A stretch of DNA of 40,333 nt from Haplomitrium mnioides (GCA_049999725.1 JBNGIS010020324.1:1-40333); one strand, 5' to 3'; counted from the stretch's first letter, positions 10,861 to 23,180 are shown. The notes: a model not told the origin generated them from the sequence alone. Made by a program: numbers and translations.

Positions 10861-12479
10861 TCAAAGCTTGAAATTCCCGTAGTCTTTTACTAACTTGTTC
10901 AAAATTTTCAAATCTTTGATATTTGTTTTATTTTCTCTAGTTCTCCCAATTCTTGTCTAATTTTATCAACGGCTATCCAAGCGCAAAGTGAGTAGAGAAG
11001 GACTTCATCAAGTTTGCGATATCAATTAAACTTTTGAAGGTCAAAATAGGAATTCATATTCAACAACTTGTGTGGCGCTTGAGTGCAGCTATGATGATCC
11101 TTGAAGCAACACATGGAACATGTGCTTCAAAACAGAGAAAACAAGTGGAGCAAGTCGAGGCTCCAAAAAAGAAAAAGCAAGCTTTACCAAAGAAAAAGCC
11201 AGTGGCTCCACTATCTTCTGAGAAGGAGCCAGTACCCTCCCCATCTCTTGTTAGTTCATCTTTTGTCACCTCCTCATCTTCAACTGCAAGTAGCTCTGAC
11301 AACGAAGAAGAGATGGAGCCAGTGTAGGCTCCAACTTCCATAGCACATAAACAATCTCATAAGGGACTTTGGATAATCCAAGACAAGAGCATGTGGATTC
11401 TCAGATAGTGTATGAGGAAGACAAGAATAAAATTTGAGAGTCTATTATCCAACAATGTAGAGTCTTCGAAGAAACTATTACAATTCGATTGGAGAGTTTA
11501 AATCTTCCAAAACTTAGAATAGACAACTAGGGGCCATTCTAGATTAGGAGGTTGAATGAAGACTTTGTTGAGCTTTTGGCACAGAGAATGCTCACAATAT
11601 ATATGCCCATAGTTTTTTTATTGTTAAGGTAAACATGAAATGCAGAGTTGAAAGATAAGTTAGAGTTTGATTTGAGGAACCCTAACAAATATAGGTATGA
11701 GATTGCAAGAGGAAATCATAGTGCTGCTACAAGACAACTTTTAATCACAAAATATGGAGCAAAGAATCCAATGCTATTGCTCTGCAATTGTTATGTGTAT
11801 GTGGGCTTGACACAAACAAAAGCTCATATTTTTGCAATGGATGACAATTATGACCACTGATGCATGTTGGAAATGACATCAATTCAGAAGGTTGAATATT
11901 AGCATCAAAGATACATTGAGAGTGGGATGGTGTCATCCCAAAAACTGAAAAGAGAGTTAGTGTTTGAGACACTTTGGAGATAAAGCCAAAGCCTACTCTT
12001 GAGAAGACCATCACTTCTCAAGACAACTAGTTCCAACTTGCGTTTAGAAGTGGAGAGCTCTTGGAATTGCAATAGATCATTTTTACAATGTGGGAGAAGA
12101 ACTTGGTGAATGGCAAAAAGCCAAAGTCTAAAGGTTCTTTGACAATGGAGGACATGAAGTGGACACCTTAGAGGTCCCTTCAGGGTCTTTTAGATGAAAT
12201 AAAAATTTTGGTTTTGAAATGTGTTGAAGCTAGAAAGCTTTTGATCGAAGAGATGTCTTGTGAATTGGAGAGACACAAGGTTTTGGTGGTGATGGTGAAG
12301 TCTTTTTGCTTGGAGGTGTATGGCAAAATGTGAGAAGAAGCAAGGATCGAGTATCCGATCCACACTGAAGAGTCAAAAATATCATCATTTTATTCAAGTT
12401 TTGAGAAATCGTTGGTAAGTATTTTTTTTTTCTTTTTTCAATTCTGATTTTAAATTTGTTTTCAATTTGCTTCTGAAGG

Positions 12480-12605
12480 TTTGAGAGTTCATGCACGCAT
12501 GGACTCTTGAGTCCATGATTGCAAGAACTTCACAGTCCCAATGCATTGGGACTCTAGAGTATATACACGCATTGAGAGTCCATGCACGCCTGACAACTTA
12601 GTCTC
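12480..12605. repeat. Palindromic array in the second large intron (unit 2)
   Basis: Four or five copies such as TTCATGCACGCATGGACTC lie within the intron 12,415-12,674, the same intron that holds the larger arrays in units 1 and 3. Confidence 0.65.
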
Positions 12606-14124
12606 TCCTTGCCAATTACTAAAATTTGGTTGTTTTTTGTTTTAGTTTAACTTGTTTCTCCGTGCTCTTTATAGGGCGACAAAACATTCAAACGATAGTT
12701 GGCCAAAAAATTGATAGCCGCTACTAAAGGGCAAAAGAAATTAGGGGTTGAAAAAGCTCCTACTGATGAAGATCATGCCCTAACTCTTGTCTCCTACCCC
12801 TTGCTTTTCTACTCTACTGCCAAAAAACAAGAGAATGGAAGGCAAGACAATCAAATGAAGTTGTTGCCTTTCAAAACAAAGGAGGGCTTGAAGAACAACA
12901 CGAAGACTTAATGTCTTTTGTCGATGGACTCAACGTGGCATTTTATCAAGTCCACGGGGAGTCTAATGCTCGATAGTTGAAGGGTTTAGTGAAACCACGA
13001 TGTTTCACTTTGGCTATTGCTGATATTTCTTATAATTATAACCTTAAGGAATACAAGTATGATAGTTCAGAACCCTTCACAAAGGATGATATTTTTGATA
13101 TGGTTTCTTCTTTTGCGGCTATTGCAACTTCTGAGTTTTGGTCTTTTATTATTATCCACTCCTTGCAACAATTTGGCATTGTCGAGGATGCTTTACTAGA
13201 GGTTTGTTGTGCCATCAACCACGACATCTAGTACATTGTATTTTTATTTTTTTCATGTGACAGTTTATCTCTTTTATTTTTCTTTACCTTTTTCCTTTGT
13301 CTCATGTTTTTGTTTTTGTTACTATATGGAAAAAAAAGTAATATTCCTCATTCTGGTGGTCTTAGAATCGCTTATACCTACGAGTACTAGATTGTAGGCT
13401 ATTGGACAAAGGATTGTTGACTACTCTTCAACTTGCAAGTTGATGATGCCATTGGTCGTCCACGGTAAATAATGCAAAGTGTGTTTAGCTGCTCGGCTAT
13501 GTTGATGAAGCTTAAACATCCAAGAGATGATGCTCTTATGAGTGTTTACTAATAGCCTCAAGCTTTGTACAAATTTTTCATCGACCATTTATCAACAGAG
13601 CAAGATTGGATCTTAGATCTTTGCTCTTGGTCTAGCCTAGGCCTTGTTTGTGCTTTAAAGTTGATGCAAAATTGCATTGTTGTGGAATATAATAGATGCC
13701 AATATGTTTATAATCCTCAAAGAGTTTTGACAATGGTTTTTTTGCCATCTGATGTGATTGAATCGCAAATAGTATATATGTACCACAAGGAGCCTATTTC
13801 TTCTGGTACTACAGCTACATCTGGTGATTTTGTTGCAATATCTGAGACTGGAAAGTCTTAGCATGACTCTCTAACAATTGCCGATGCCAAAGCTTCTATT
13901 TCAGATGATTTAGATAAGACCATTCCTCCTGAAGAGGATAAGGCTAAAGTTGTAACATCAGACTGATGTATTTCTTTGTAAATAGTAAAGTATCTTTTTC
14001 ACAAAATATTACTTGATTTGTCTTTTTTCTTATTGCAATCCAAATCTAATTTATGAATTATTTTCTTTACGATTCAATTTCTTTCGCAAAATTATTTTGA
14101 ACATAATATGCTTGTTTTCTTAAA

Positions 14125-14640
14125 AATTACAACGAAGTCTATGTTGGCATAGAAGCTCATTTTTTTTTTCTATTCAAGTTTTCTTCAATCATGAGTTTTT
14201 ATAGTCCCTACCTAGAAGAGCTTCGGCAGTCCCTACGTCTAAGTACTTAGTAGTCTATGCTCGCCTAGGCTTCAGTTGTCCATGCGCGCATGGGCTTTAG
14301 TTGTTCAAGCACATATGGCATTTAGTTGTTCAAGCATGCATGGATCTTATCAAACAAAGCATGTCTAAGCTTCAAGATGTCCTTACACACAGGCTTCAGT
14401 AGTCTATGTGCGCATAGGCTTTAGTATTCTTTTTTACAATTTTTCTTCAACAATCCTCTTGCGCCTACACTTTAGGATTTTAGTTCAAAGTTCATGCATG
14501 TGAGAGCTTCAATCATCCATGCTCGGCTGAGCTTTTGCATTCCAAGTGTAAAAAATCTTTAATAGTCCCTACGTGCATAAGTTTCAAGACTACGGTTCAA
14601 AGTTCTTAGATGTCTAAGAAATTTTTTTTATTGAATATGT
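14125..14640. repeat. Palindromic array downstream of the unit 2 methyltransferase gene
   Basis: About a dozen degenerate copies, for example GTCCATGCGCGCATGGGC near 14,280 and AGTCTATGTGCGCATAGGC near 14,401, each followed by TTTAGT or TTCAGT. They lie outside any recognised exon. From 14,640 to 14,900 the sequence is AT-rich and featureless. Confidence 0.65.
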
Positions 14641-14899
14641 TTCTTATAAAATTTGGATGTTTTGATCAATTTTGAAATTAATGATTTCATTGTTAGTTTT
14701 AAAAACATTTAACAACAATTTTTGTGTGTGTTTAGTATATATTCTGCTTGTTAATGGTCATGCTTTTTAAAGAGGAAAATTTAAAAGCAATTTTGATGAA
14801 ATTCCCATAAGAAGATTTAGTTTTAGTATATTATGCACTTGAAATAAGCAATTTTGGTGTATAAAATTACATTTTTTTTCTTGCAAACAAGTATAACTA

Positions 14900-16950
14900 G
14901 CGTAAAATTCATGGATGTTATTTTCTTTGGAAAGTATTATCTACAAAACACATTCTCATCATCACAAGCAAACCATTAGCACGTACTTGTTTTGGGTTTG
15001 GAAGTTCCTCTTCATAAAAAAAAAACAAAACGGTAAGGAGTTTTTCTATTCAAAACAATCTGCTTTTTCAATCAAAAAATGCAACAACACACATAAGCAT
15101 TTTGGCTTTCACATCATATAGGTTGCCAAATTTGTGATTGTATCTTGTTTGATGTGAAACGGTTCCTTCTCGAGGCTTTGATGCTCTATTATAGATTGCT
15201 TGATGTGGACAAAATATACATTCAAGTAAAGTCTTTGCCTCTCATTGGTGAACATCAACTTGACAAGGTACGACATTGTCTTGAGAATCATTACAAGAGT
15301 TTGTAGATTGTGAAGCTAGAAATGTGAATTGTGTTTTGATTCTTTTTTGTTGTCTTTCAATGATATATGCCACATTTATGTGTTGGTCAAGAAAAAACTC
15401 ATTCTATCACTGAATGTGAAAATTTTCACTTGTAGTGGTTCTCACTTTTGTTGTCCTTAATTGTGAAGACTACTTTGTGAGCATCAACTTCTCTTTCTTC
15501 TTTTTGACATCACTTGATCTCAAAATAAGCCTTTGAAAGGATCAACAATTAACTTAGAGTTTCCCAATCTGCTTCCTATAGATACTTGAGTTGACAGACA
15601 CCATTTGGAGGTAACCAAAATTCATCTATTGAAAATTGTTTGCTCCAAATCTTTACATTCAAATAACTCAACTTGAACTTGAATTGTTGACTGATTGAAT
15701 TTTATATCATTTAATCTTTTGAACTAAAGAGGGATGATGTTGTAGAAAAAATTTTGAAATCCCAAACGTCAAGTAAAAACGTTGCTTGAGGTTTTTGATT
15801 ATAGGACAATTGTAGCGTCTCACTAACCTTGACACGTTTCAAATATTTTAAGAATCTACTAAATATTTGATCAATTTGATCTTGGTTATGGCTCACTATG
15901 AGAAAGCACAATTTGATTGTTTGAAAGACATCTTAGCAATCAAGAGACTAAGTTATCCAAATGGTATTGTCATGCTAAAGATATAAGGTAGAAAAAAATG
16001 ACCATTGAAACTCAAATAAAATTTTATTGAGCAAAATCACAATCAAATTGAAGTCACATCTCGAGTTTCCATATGTTAAATAGATCTTAGAATAAAAAGT
16101 ATAATTGCAATTAACGCAACAACAATATGCACACTCACCAAACAATATTTTTCAATGTTCTTTGGTAGTGAAGACGAGTGTAGAACTGTTGTTTTCTTTT
16201 GATCCCTACTAGTGATCATGATGCCCAAATATTTTAAACCATCGGCACATCATTTTCTTTGATGGTTTGTTAGTTTTTGGTTTTATTTCATTTGCTCATC
16301 ACAATCAAGAAACAATTGGCAATCATATTTGATTACACCATCCAAAAAACCAAAATACATTAATATTTCTAAGAGACAAGTATTGTAATTGAGAATATAT
16401 TTGCTACTATGGTTTAAGAAAAAACAATTTCTAAATTCTCAAGGACTTATATGTATGTGTCCAATGAGTTCTACAATACTATATATAGTCTACAAAGTTT
16501 GCTAAATAAAAAAAAAATTTGAGAAAAAGAAAAAAAAGAGCATCATAATAATCTTTGGTTCCAAAAGCAAAAGTAGTTTCCTACTTTTGTTGGACTCCAA
16601 AGTGGATTTCTCCAATAATTTCTATGAAACTTTACAAAAAATTATGAGAACCAAAAAATACTTTTGATGATGTACAAAATCTTAAAGATAACGTGGATTG
16701 AATCAACCATCTAAAAATAAGAGTTTTATCAAGGCCAAAACTCAAATGGGTAAATCCTATACGTGACAATTCTTTGTCACAAGTCCATTATAACAATAGC
16801 TTTCTAAAAAAGAAACTCAATATCTTGAGCATAAGAAAATGTTTTTTTAGAATAGTTAGAACCCTTGGCAATAATTCTGAAAATTCCACCAAATGTTTTC
16901 CATTTTAAAATATCACTATAGTCTTTATTAGATTTTGTTTATTCGTACCA
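14900..16950 (-). pseudogene. DUF7869-family gene remnant, unit 3 (heavily decayed)
   Basis: Minus strand. Homology to units 1 and 2 is clear at the nucleotide level: the C-terminal module near 14,930-15,130, the SHNQDQIDQIFSRFLKYL block at 15,850-15,900 (the GHTH motif decayed to SHNQ), the IDG-equivalent region near 16,150-16,330, a short remnant of the middle exon near 16,580-16,620, and the N-terminal exon near 16,720-16,800. The intron and the FPNVKI block are largely lost. It sits directly against the methyltransferase remnant starting near 16,955. Confidence 0.55.
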
Positions 16951-16954
16951 TGAC

Positions 16955-19665
16955 ACAAAATTGGTAAAGATTTTATCAAGTTGTGGACCTTTTGCTCCAA
17001 AGAAGAGAAAAACACTAGAGCCGACCAAAGTCTCATCAAGGAAAAAACCTCCTATACCAAAGAAACAACTAATACTAGCACATCTAGTTCATTCAAAGCT
17101 TCCATCATCACCAACTCCACTTAGTTTTCCTCCACCAATTTCTTCTTCTTCAACTTCAAGTAATTTAAAAGAAGAGGCCAAGGCTGAGTCGTAGCTAGAA
17201 GCACCAAAGTCAAGAACAAACCGAGCAATGCACAAGGGGACAAGAAATTTTCAAAAGAGAGAGAAAATGAATCATATGAGAGTTTTTGAGAAGAACAAAA
17301 ACAAGATTTGGGATCAGGGTGACAAAAATCCAATGTTGGCAGAATTAGGGTGAAAAAATTTTAAATTGGTTGGAGAACTTAAATATACCAAAGCTTAGAA
17401 TGGAGAATTGAGGGTCATTTCAATAAGAGGCTTGAGTGAAGACCGAGAGGTGTTGGTTGACCTCTATTCAGAAGGTCTAGTATTGGCATTAGCACTTCAT
17501 AGAGAGCGGGATGATTTCATCCCAAAAACTAAAAAGGGAGTTAGTTGTGGAGACTTTGGAAATAAAACCAAAGTTAGCCCTTGAGAAAATGGTTACTTCT
17601 AAAGATGATTGGTTACAACTTGCCTTTTGCAGTGGAGAACTTTGGGAACTCCAAAAAGTCATTTTGTAGAACATGGAAGAAGAACCTAGTGATAGGCCAT
17701 AAGCCAAAAGCCAAAGGTTCATTAAGAATGGCAGATATGAAGTGGACACTTTGGAGGTACCTTTAGGATCTTCTTGATGAAATTAAAATTTCTATTTTGA
17801 AAGGATGGAGGCTGGTGAGCTTTCAATTGAGAAGGTGTCTTGTGAGTTCAAAAGACACAAGGTTCTTGTAGTCAAGGTCAAATTGTTTTGTTGAGAGGTT
17901 TGCTGTGAGAACTAGGAAGAGGCAAGGATGGAATATCCCAACCACATGAAGGAGTCTAAAATGCCCTTTGAGAAATTGTTGGTAAGTTTATTTATTCATT
18001 TAGAATTATTATTATTTTAATTAGTGGTTTCATTTGGTTCTTCTTTAGCTTCTATTTCAACCTAGCATGACTGCAATGAGTCCATGCGTGCATAGACTCC
18101 TTGTAGGCCACACGCGCATAAACTCCTTGTAGTCTATGCAAGATTCAACTTTTAGTAGTCTATGTGAATATGGACTCCTTGTAGTAATTGTACGCAAGAA
18201 CCACAAAGAGTCCATGCAAGCATTCACTCCTTGTTATCCATGTACGCTTTGACTTCTAGTAGTGTATGCTCACATGAACTCCTTTTAACTCATGTGGGCA
18301 TGGAATGCTCTAGTCTAAGCGTACTTAGACACAAGAGTCCATGCATGCATGGACTACCTGTAATCCATATGCACTTGGATGACAAGGAGTTCATGCATGT
18401 ATGGGCTACTCCACTCTAGACGTAGTTGAACTAAATGGTCCATGCATGCATGAACAACAAGAGAGTCCATGTTTGCATAGACTCTCGGGAGTGCGTTCCC
18501 GCAAACTCTCACTATTTGTAGTACTCTTGGGAAAGCCATAAGAAGTTCAAATGCCAACTAGAGAAGAACTTAACAACAACTGCAAGGGTAAAAAGAAAAC
18601 TCAAGCAACTGAAAAAGCCATTGATAACCAAGGCCAAGCTCCAACCTTGGTCTCTTATCCTCTTGCTTTATTTTTCCACTATCGGAAGGCAATGGAGTAG
18701 AAAGCTAGGAAACAAAATGAAGTTTGAAGCTCTAGTTTGGAGAGTGGTCTTGATGTAGATGAAAGGATTAGTGAAACCCAAAAATTTCACTTAAGCCATA
18801 GCTGATATTCCTTATGATTACAACCTTAAGGAATGTAAGTATAATGATTCATATCCCTTTCAAAGGATGAAATTTTTGACATGGCTTCATTCTTTACAGC
18901 AGTTACTACATTGGATTTTTGGTCATTTGTGATTATTCATTCTTTGTAGCAGTTCAACATTGTCAAGGATACGCTTTTGGAAGTCTCCTGTCTATTGATC
19001 ATAGTATCCAGCTAGGTTTTTAGTAGTTTCCTTTTTTAATTCTTGGCTAGCTTGTTTTCTTTTTTGTAATTGATTAATTTTCTTGCTATATCTACTATAT
19101 TTTATAGTATTGCTAGAAGGAAAAAATAAGTATTTATTATTTAAGTGGTTCTAGGTTGACACATGCTCACGAGTATTGGATGGTAGGCTACTAGACAAAA
19201 GAGGAGAAGAAGAACATGAAGTTATTTAATCTTTGATCGCACAATGCGACTCCTTGACCCTGCTAGATCATGTAGAGTGTTTTCAATTGTCTTGTGGTTT
19301 TTGCCAAGCTTGAATATCTGGGAGATGAGGGTCTTCTAAATATTTACCAGAAGCCACATGGTCATTATAACTTTTTTATTGATCATTTGTCTTCTGAGTA
19401 AGATTGGATACTAGATCTTTGCTGAGGGTCCAACATAGGCTTAGTATGTGCCCTGAGATTGATGTAGAACTGTATTGCAATGAAATATGATTGACGAAAG
19501 ACAATGTGTTTTGATGATGGCTTCTTTGTCATCAGATGTCGCCGAATCTCCGATTGTATATACTTACCACAATGAGCTTGTTACTTTTGGTAAAGCATGT
19601 GTATTTAGAGATTCTATAGCCATTTCTACGATTGGAAAGTCTCAACATGACTCAAAAGCAATTGA
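16955..19665 (+). pseudogene. ParB-like plus amino DNA methyltransferase gene remnant, unit 3
   Basis: It begins with the Lys/Pro/Ser linker (SSRKKPPIPKKQL, then a serine-rich run, 16,960-17,190), so exon 1 is missing. The ParB-like part is shortened by an internal deletion: the IRGLSED segment (about 17,430) jumps to DDFIPKTKKG. The exon ends at GTAAGT (17,982); the intron to about 18,530 is filled with palindromes. The catalytic part keeps LVSYPLALFFHYRKAME, LVKPKNFT, AIADIPYDYN (motif IV) and FWSFVIIHSL. The last exon (about 19,100-19,665) has DWILDLC, a stop, then GLVCALRLM (motif I). It runs into a (TA)n tract. Many stops and one frame shift after PF; inactive. Confidence 0.65.
18070..18510. 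repeat. Palindromic array in the second large intron (unit 3)
   Basis: A dozen or more copies of the GAGTCCATGCATGCATGGAC family. The 20-mer at 18,336-18,355 is a perfect palindrome with core ATGCATGCAT. Here the CpG core has mostly become CATG, as expected if both CpGs had mutated. Confidence 0.75.

Positions 19666-19667
<2 letters not shown>

Positions 19668-19706
<39 letters not shown>
19668..19706. repeat. (TA)n microsatellite
   Basis: An uninterrupted alternating TA run of 39 bases at the end of unit 3. Confidence 0.95.
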
Positions 19707-19708
<2 letters not shown>

Positions 19709-19739
19709 AGGCTTGCAAAAATACATGTATTTAGACAAA

Positions 19740-19960
19740 TAAATTTTTGATAAAAAAGTAGATAATATACATGTTGTTTGTATTGAGGTTCATATTGGTG
19801 TATATAAATAAGTTAGTTTTTAGTAAAAACAATAGATAATGAGTAAGATATTTGCAATGAGGTTCATGCTGGCATAGATGTCCATGTTTGAATGAATGAG
19901 TTTTCGATAATACAGTAGATAATGTTCAAGAGGTTTGCGTTGAATTTTAATTTTTAATTT
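19740..19960. repeat. Degenerate tandem repeat of about 80-90 bases
   Basis: Three successive blocks share the order TTTTGATAA..AGTAGATAAT, then GAGGTTCAT, then a variable stretch. The copies are old. From 19,960 to 20,600 there is AT-rich sequence with nothing recognised. Confidence 0.5.
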
Positions 19961-20699
19961 TCTAATATTTTGAGCTTATAAGAGATGAAGTATAGACACG
20001 CAAGATTGTATTTATTTTATTTTGATCTTGTAAGAATATATATTAAAATTATGAATTATGAAGTCCTTGCCTACACAAGTCACTTGTTTGATTTTGATAT
20101 CTAGAGTAGATGTGTGTAAGTTATTATAGATGGAGTGTATGAGAGCATAAGAATCCATGCTTGATTTTGATTAAAAGAGTTAATGTTTTGAAGAAATATG
20201 TATGGAAGTTTATGCGAGCATCATTGTTTTTTTTTTTTTTGGTTTTCATCTATTCCATATATAGTTGGAAGTTGAAAGCATTCAAGAGAGGATTGTAGAT
20301 GAAGATGTTTGTCTTCGCCTTGACATTGTCTTTTCTTTGAATGTATATTTTCAATAAATATTTTTATGTTTTGAAAAGTATAATGTCTTTTGAATATTGT
20401 TAAGAAACTTTAAGAATTTTTGAATATTACTAGTGAAGTTTTAACATGGTTTGTAAATATTATGTCTAATGATGCTCATCCTCTTTAAAGAAAATATTTT
20501 TTAAATCATGTTTTTGTAAAATATTTGATGTAAAAATGATTTTTTGAATACTATAAATATATAATTCAAGAAAATTGTAGGCTAAAAAAAGTTCACAATT
20601 GTAAAAAATTGAAATTTCTCATGTTAAAATTTGAAATTCAAATTTCTTGAGCACCAAATGAAATAGAAACTCAGTAGAGTTCTTGGTTGAAAGTGGAGG

Positions 20700-20880
20700 T
20701 TGTTTTGTGATGCTTGAACATAGGAGTCCATACGTACATGGACTCTCTAGTCTTTGCTCAAGAGTACTAAGAAGTCCATGCATGCATGGACTCGAGAGCT
20801 GAATGGGTAAGGACTCATGAGTCCATACGCACATAGACTCAAAAGTCCTTATGCACACAAACTCAACATCAAAAAACAAA
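20700..20880. repeat. Palindromic motifs in intron 1 of the inverted unit 4
   Basis: Copies such as AGTCCATGCATGCATGGACT (near 20,773) and GAGTCCATACGTACATGGACT (near 20,726) lie just beyond the minus-strand donor at 20,902, the same position as in unit 2. Confidence 0.65.
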
Positions 20881-20902
20881 ATTGAAAGGAAAATAAGCTT
20901 AC

Positions 20903-21295
20903 CCATTCGCTCTTGAATGCCTCTATCAAGTCCAAGGTGTCATTGTCTTTGATCGATTGCAATTTGTTTTAGAGGCCTTATAGAATCCAATGCTCTTCTC
21001 ATTTGACACAAGAAGCTTGCTAAAGACAAGGTGTCCTTCTAGCACCATTGTCACTTGTGCGAGTAACCTCATGTTGACCTTCTCATCCCCATCGTGAAAG
21101 AAGTATAGATAATTTTTTGAGGTTCTTTAAAGTTCCAGAAGAAATAAGCCATGATTTGGCTAATATTGTTGGCTCCATTAGCTTCATCACACATGCGCAC
21201 CATTACTGTTTCGATAGAGCAAGTTTGGAAACTATTGCATCTGCTGGTATATTTGCTAATATTAAAACTCAAAGAAGTGGAAGGCAAAAAAAAGT
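20903..21295 (-). pseudogene. Exon 1 of a methyltransferase-family gene, unit 4 (inverted copy)
   Basis: Minus strand. The frame KNYLYFFHDGDEKVNMRLLA, then QVTMVLEGHLVF and SNEKSIGFYKASK, aligns with unit 2 exon 1 (HLYLFADEGENFNLGLLVQ, then SEDSITLLKTSK). The exon boundary also matches: GCATTCAAGAGCGAATGG followed by GTAAGC here, GCCTTCAATGACGGAAAG followed by GTAAG in unit 2. No convincing start codon was identified. Downstream exons were not found. Confidence 0.55.
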
Positions 21296-21302
21296 AGGAT
21301 AG

Positions 21303-21858
21303 TATCTAATGTGAAATTGGCTAGCAAAATATTGCCAAATAACAAGTAAATTTGAAAATTGCTCGTAAAAACTAAACAATTTCATAAGTATGCTCGTAAT
21401 AGTGGAAAGAAATTCTATTGTAGTTTATTTTATACATAAAAATTAAAAAGAGACTTTCTCCTCAAATAATTATTGGTGTAGATTTCTCATGTCATTTTGC
21501 ATAGTGGAAAAAAGGTTAGTATATAAAAAGTGATGATATGCATCTTTTCAAAAATTTTCTTTTTCTATAAGAAAATATTACTATGGTCATTTTGTAGATT
21601 TTTTCCAAAAAATGATTTTTTGGATATTAGTATCTCCCGTATTGATGTGTTCATTTTAGTTTTCTACATTTTTTGCATATTTTAAAGGAAGGAGTGTCAT
21701 GAGCAAAAAATGATAGGAGTTTCAAGATTTGTGCTCTCAGAAAAGTTTCACTTTCAAATCATCATAATAAAAATAGAAGTATTAATGAGCCAAAAGCATG
21801 AAGTTTGATGGCTAGTATCTTGGGTCAAAACATGTCAATTGTATAACAAGATATATCA
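21303..21858. promoter_or_regulatory. Head-to-head intergenic region of unit 4
   Basis: AT-rich, no coding signal. A TATA-like TATATAAAAAG near 21,521 points toward the DUF7869 gene on the right. The size matches the divergent region of unit 2. Confidence 0.35.
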
Positions 21859-23180
21859 ATGAATGATGATCGTGGGAGTGAGTTCTATGTGCACATAAGA
21901 TCAAAAGGTGAACCATGTATATGCATAAGATTCATGATTCAATCCTCTGCAAGCATGGAACTCAACATACAACTCAAGCAATCAAAGTTTGCTCATTCAA
22001 GAGATTTTCAAAATAGCAAACCTCATGTATGTATGAGTGCTTGGATACTCTACCCAAACTTCATTACTTTGAATATAGAGCTTATTCTGTAGAGTTCAAG
22101 CACAAGAATGGAACCTTAAAGACTACTAGGTGGTATTCACATCACTATCTTGAGAATGTTGTTGACATGTCTTTGCCAACAACTAATAAGGACGACAAAG
22201 TCCAAGATCAAAATTTATTTGTCAATATGACTCTGAGAAAGGAATTGCAAGACCAACTTAATTTTGATTGCAATATGCTATCACCTTTTGCAACATTCAA
22301 TTGAGATGTTACTTCTACTCAAGTTGGACTTGAAACTATGACTAGAAGAACATCTAGAAAAGAACATCGACTAACAAAATTGTCACGTGAAAGTTTAGAC
22401 AATGATTTCTAATCAAAAAATATTTCTATGGAATTAATGCCCAGGGCTCCAACTATTCCAGAAACAATGTTGCAATATATTTCAGATTTTGGAGATCTTG
22501 AAGATAATGCTTTGTCTTCAATGACTAAGTTTGCCTATGGACAAAATTGACTAGCCAAAAATAAGAGTTCTTAATCTAAGCCAAAACTCAAACCGATAAA
22601 TCATTTACACGATAATTATTTGTTGAAATTCCATCATAACAAGAGCTTTATAAAGAGAAAAATAGATTCGTCATTAAATTTGAAGTTGAGGTGAACTTCA
22701 TGTTGCTTAAATAACTATTTGTCGTTATGCAAGACAAATTTTATCAGAGCTGCCACAAAAACATACTTTGAAAAAAGTATGTAGAATCAAAATACCACAT
22801 TACAATGTGGAATACCAAGAAACAATTCAAACATTGGCAATCAACTTACTTTGTCTTGTAGTACCATTGTATTTAGAAGGTCATTCAAATTAATATTTTT
22901 CCATATGGAATGATAGAGTCAAAAGAATACAAGAACTCAAGAATGCACATTCTATAGACACTTTTGGAAAGAGAGATTTATCTGCTAGAGAAGTATTTGC
23001 ACATGAGTGAATGGATAATTTTCAAGGACACTATGAGATCATGTCGACTCACAAAATACATAATTTTCCCAATAATTTTACCAAATAGAAAGCTTGTAAC
23101 TATTGTTAAAATTATTCGAAAGAGAAGGATCTCAACTGCATTCTAAGTTTCTTTGGTATTCTATATAACTAGAATTAAAA
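21859..23180 (+). pseudogene. DUF7869-family gene remnant, unit 4 (N-terminal half only, inverted)
   Basis: Plus strand. DRGSEFYVHI matches the unit 2 N-terminus (DRGSEPSVHI), and VQDQNLFVNMT matches IQDPNVFVQKT. Further on come SKPKLKPINHLHDN, FHHNKSFIKRKIDSS, NNYLSLCKTNF, and the CGIPRNNSNIGNQLTLS block near 22,815-22,865. It ends near 23,150-23,180 in the region equivalent to LSFSSF of unit 1, before the DUF7869 core. Many TAG and TAA codons; inactive. Confidence 0.6.

Larger units (their letters stand above)
10364..13965 (+). pseudogene. ParB-like plus amino DNA methyltransferase gene remnant, unit 2 (most complete copy)
   Basis: Exon 1 (10,364-10,723) starts MASEVNAPKLAQPKPYRYL and ends at a GTAAG donor; its fold is unknown. 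Then come a Lys/Ser-rich segment (about 11,100-11,330, KKKKQALPKKKPV then a serine run) and a ParB-like domain: IRRLNEDFVELLAQRM (about 11,545), YRYEIARGNHSAATRQLL (about 11,693) and YVYVGLTQTKAHIFAMDD (about 11,790). An intron (12,415-12,674) with palindromes precedes the catalytic half: LVKPRCFTLAIADISYNYN (motif IV with P changed to S), FWSFIIIHSLQQFGIVEDAL, then after a short intron DWILDLCSWSSLGLVCALKL (motif I) and VEYNRCQYVYNPQRVL. It ends KVVTSD at a TGA at 13,964-13,966. ParB plus amino-methyltransferase fusions are known in phages and mobile elements. Many internal stops; inactive. Confidence 0.75.

Noticed and set aside
11060-11341. Minus-strand open frame opposite the Lys/Ser linker of unit 2
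   Set aside because: The plus strand has homology to unit 3; the minus frame is a shadow of low-complexity sequence.
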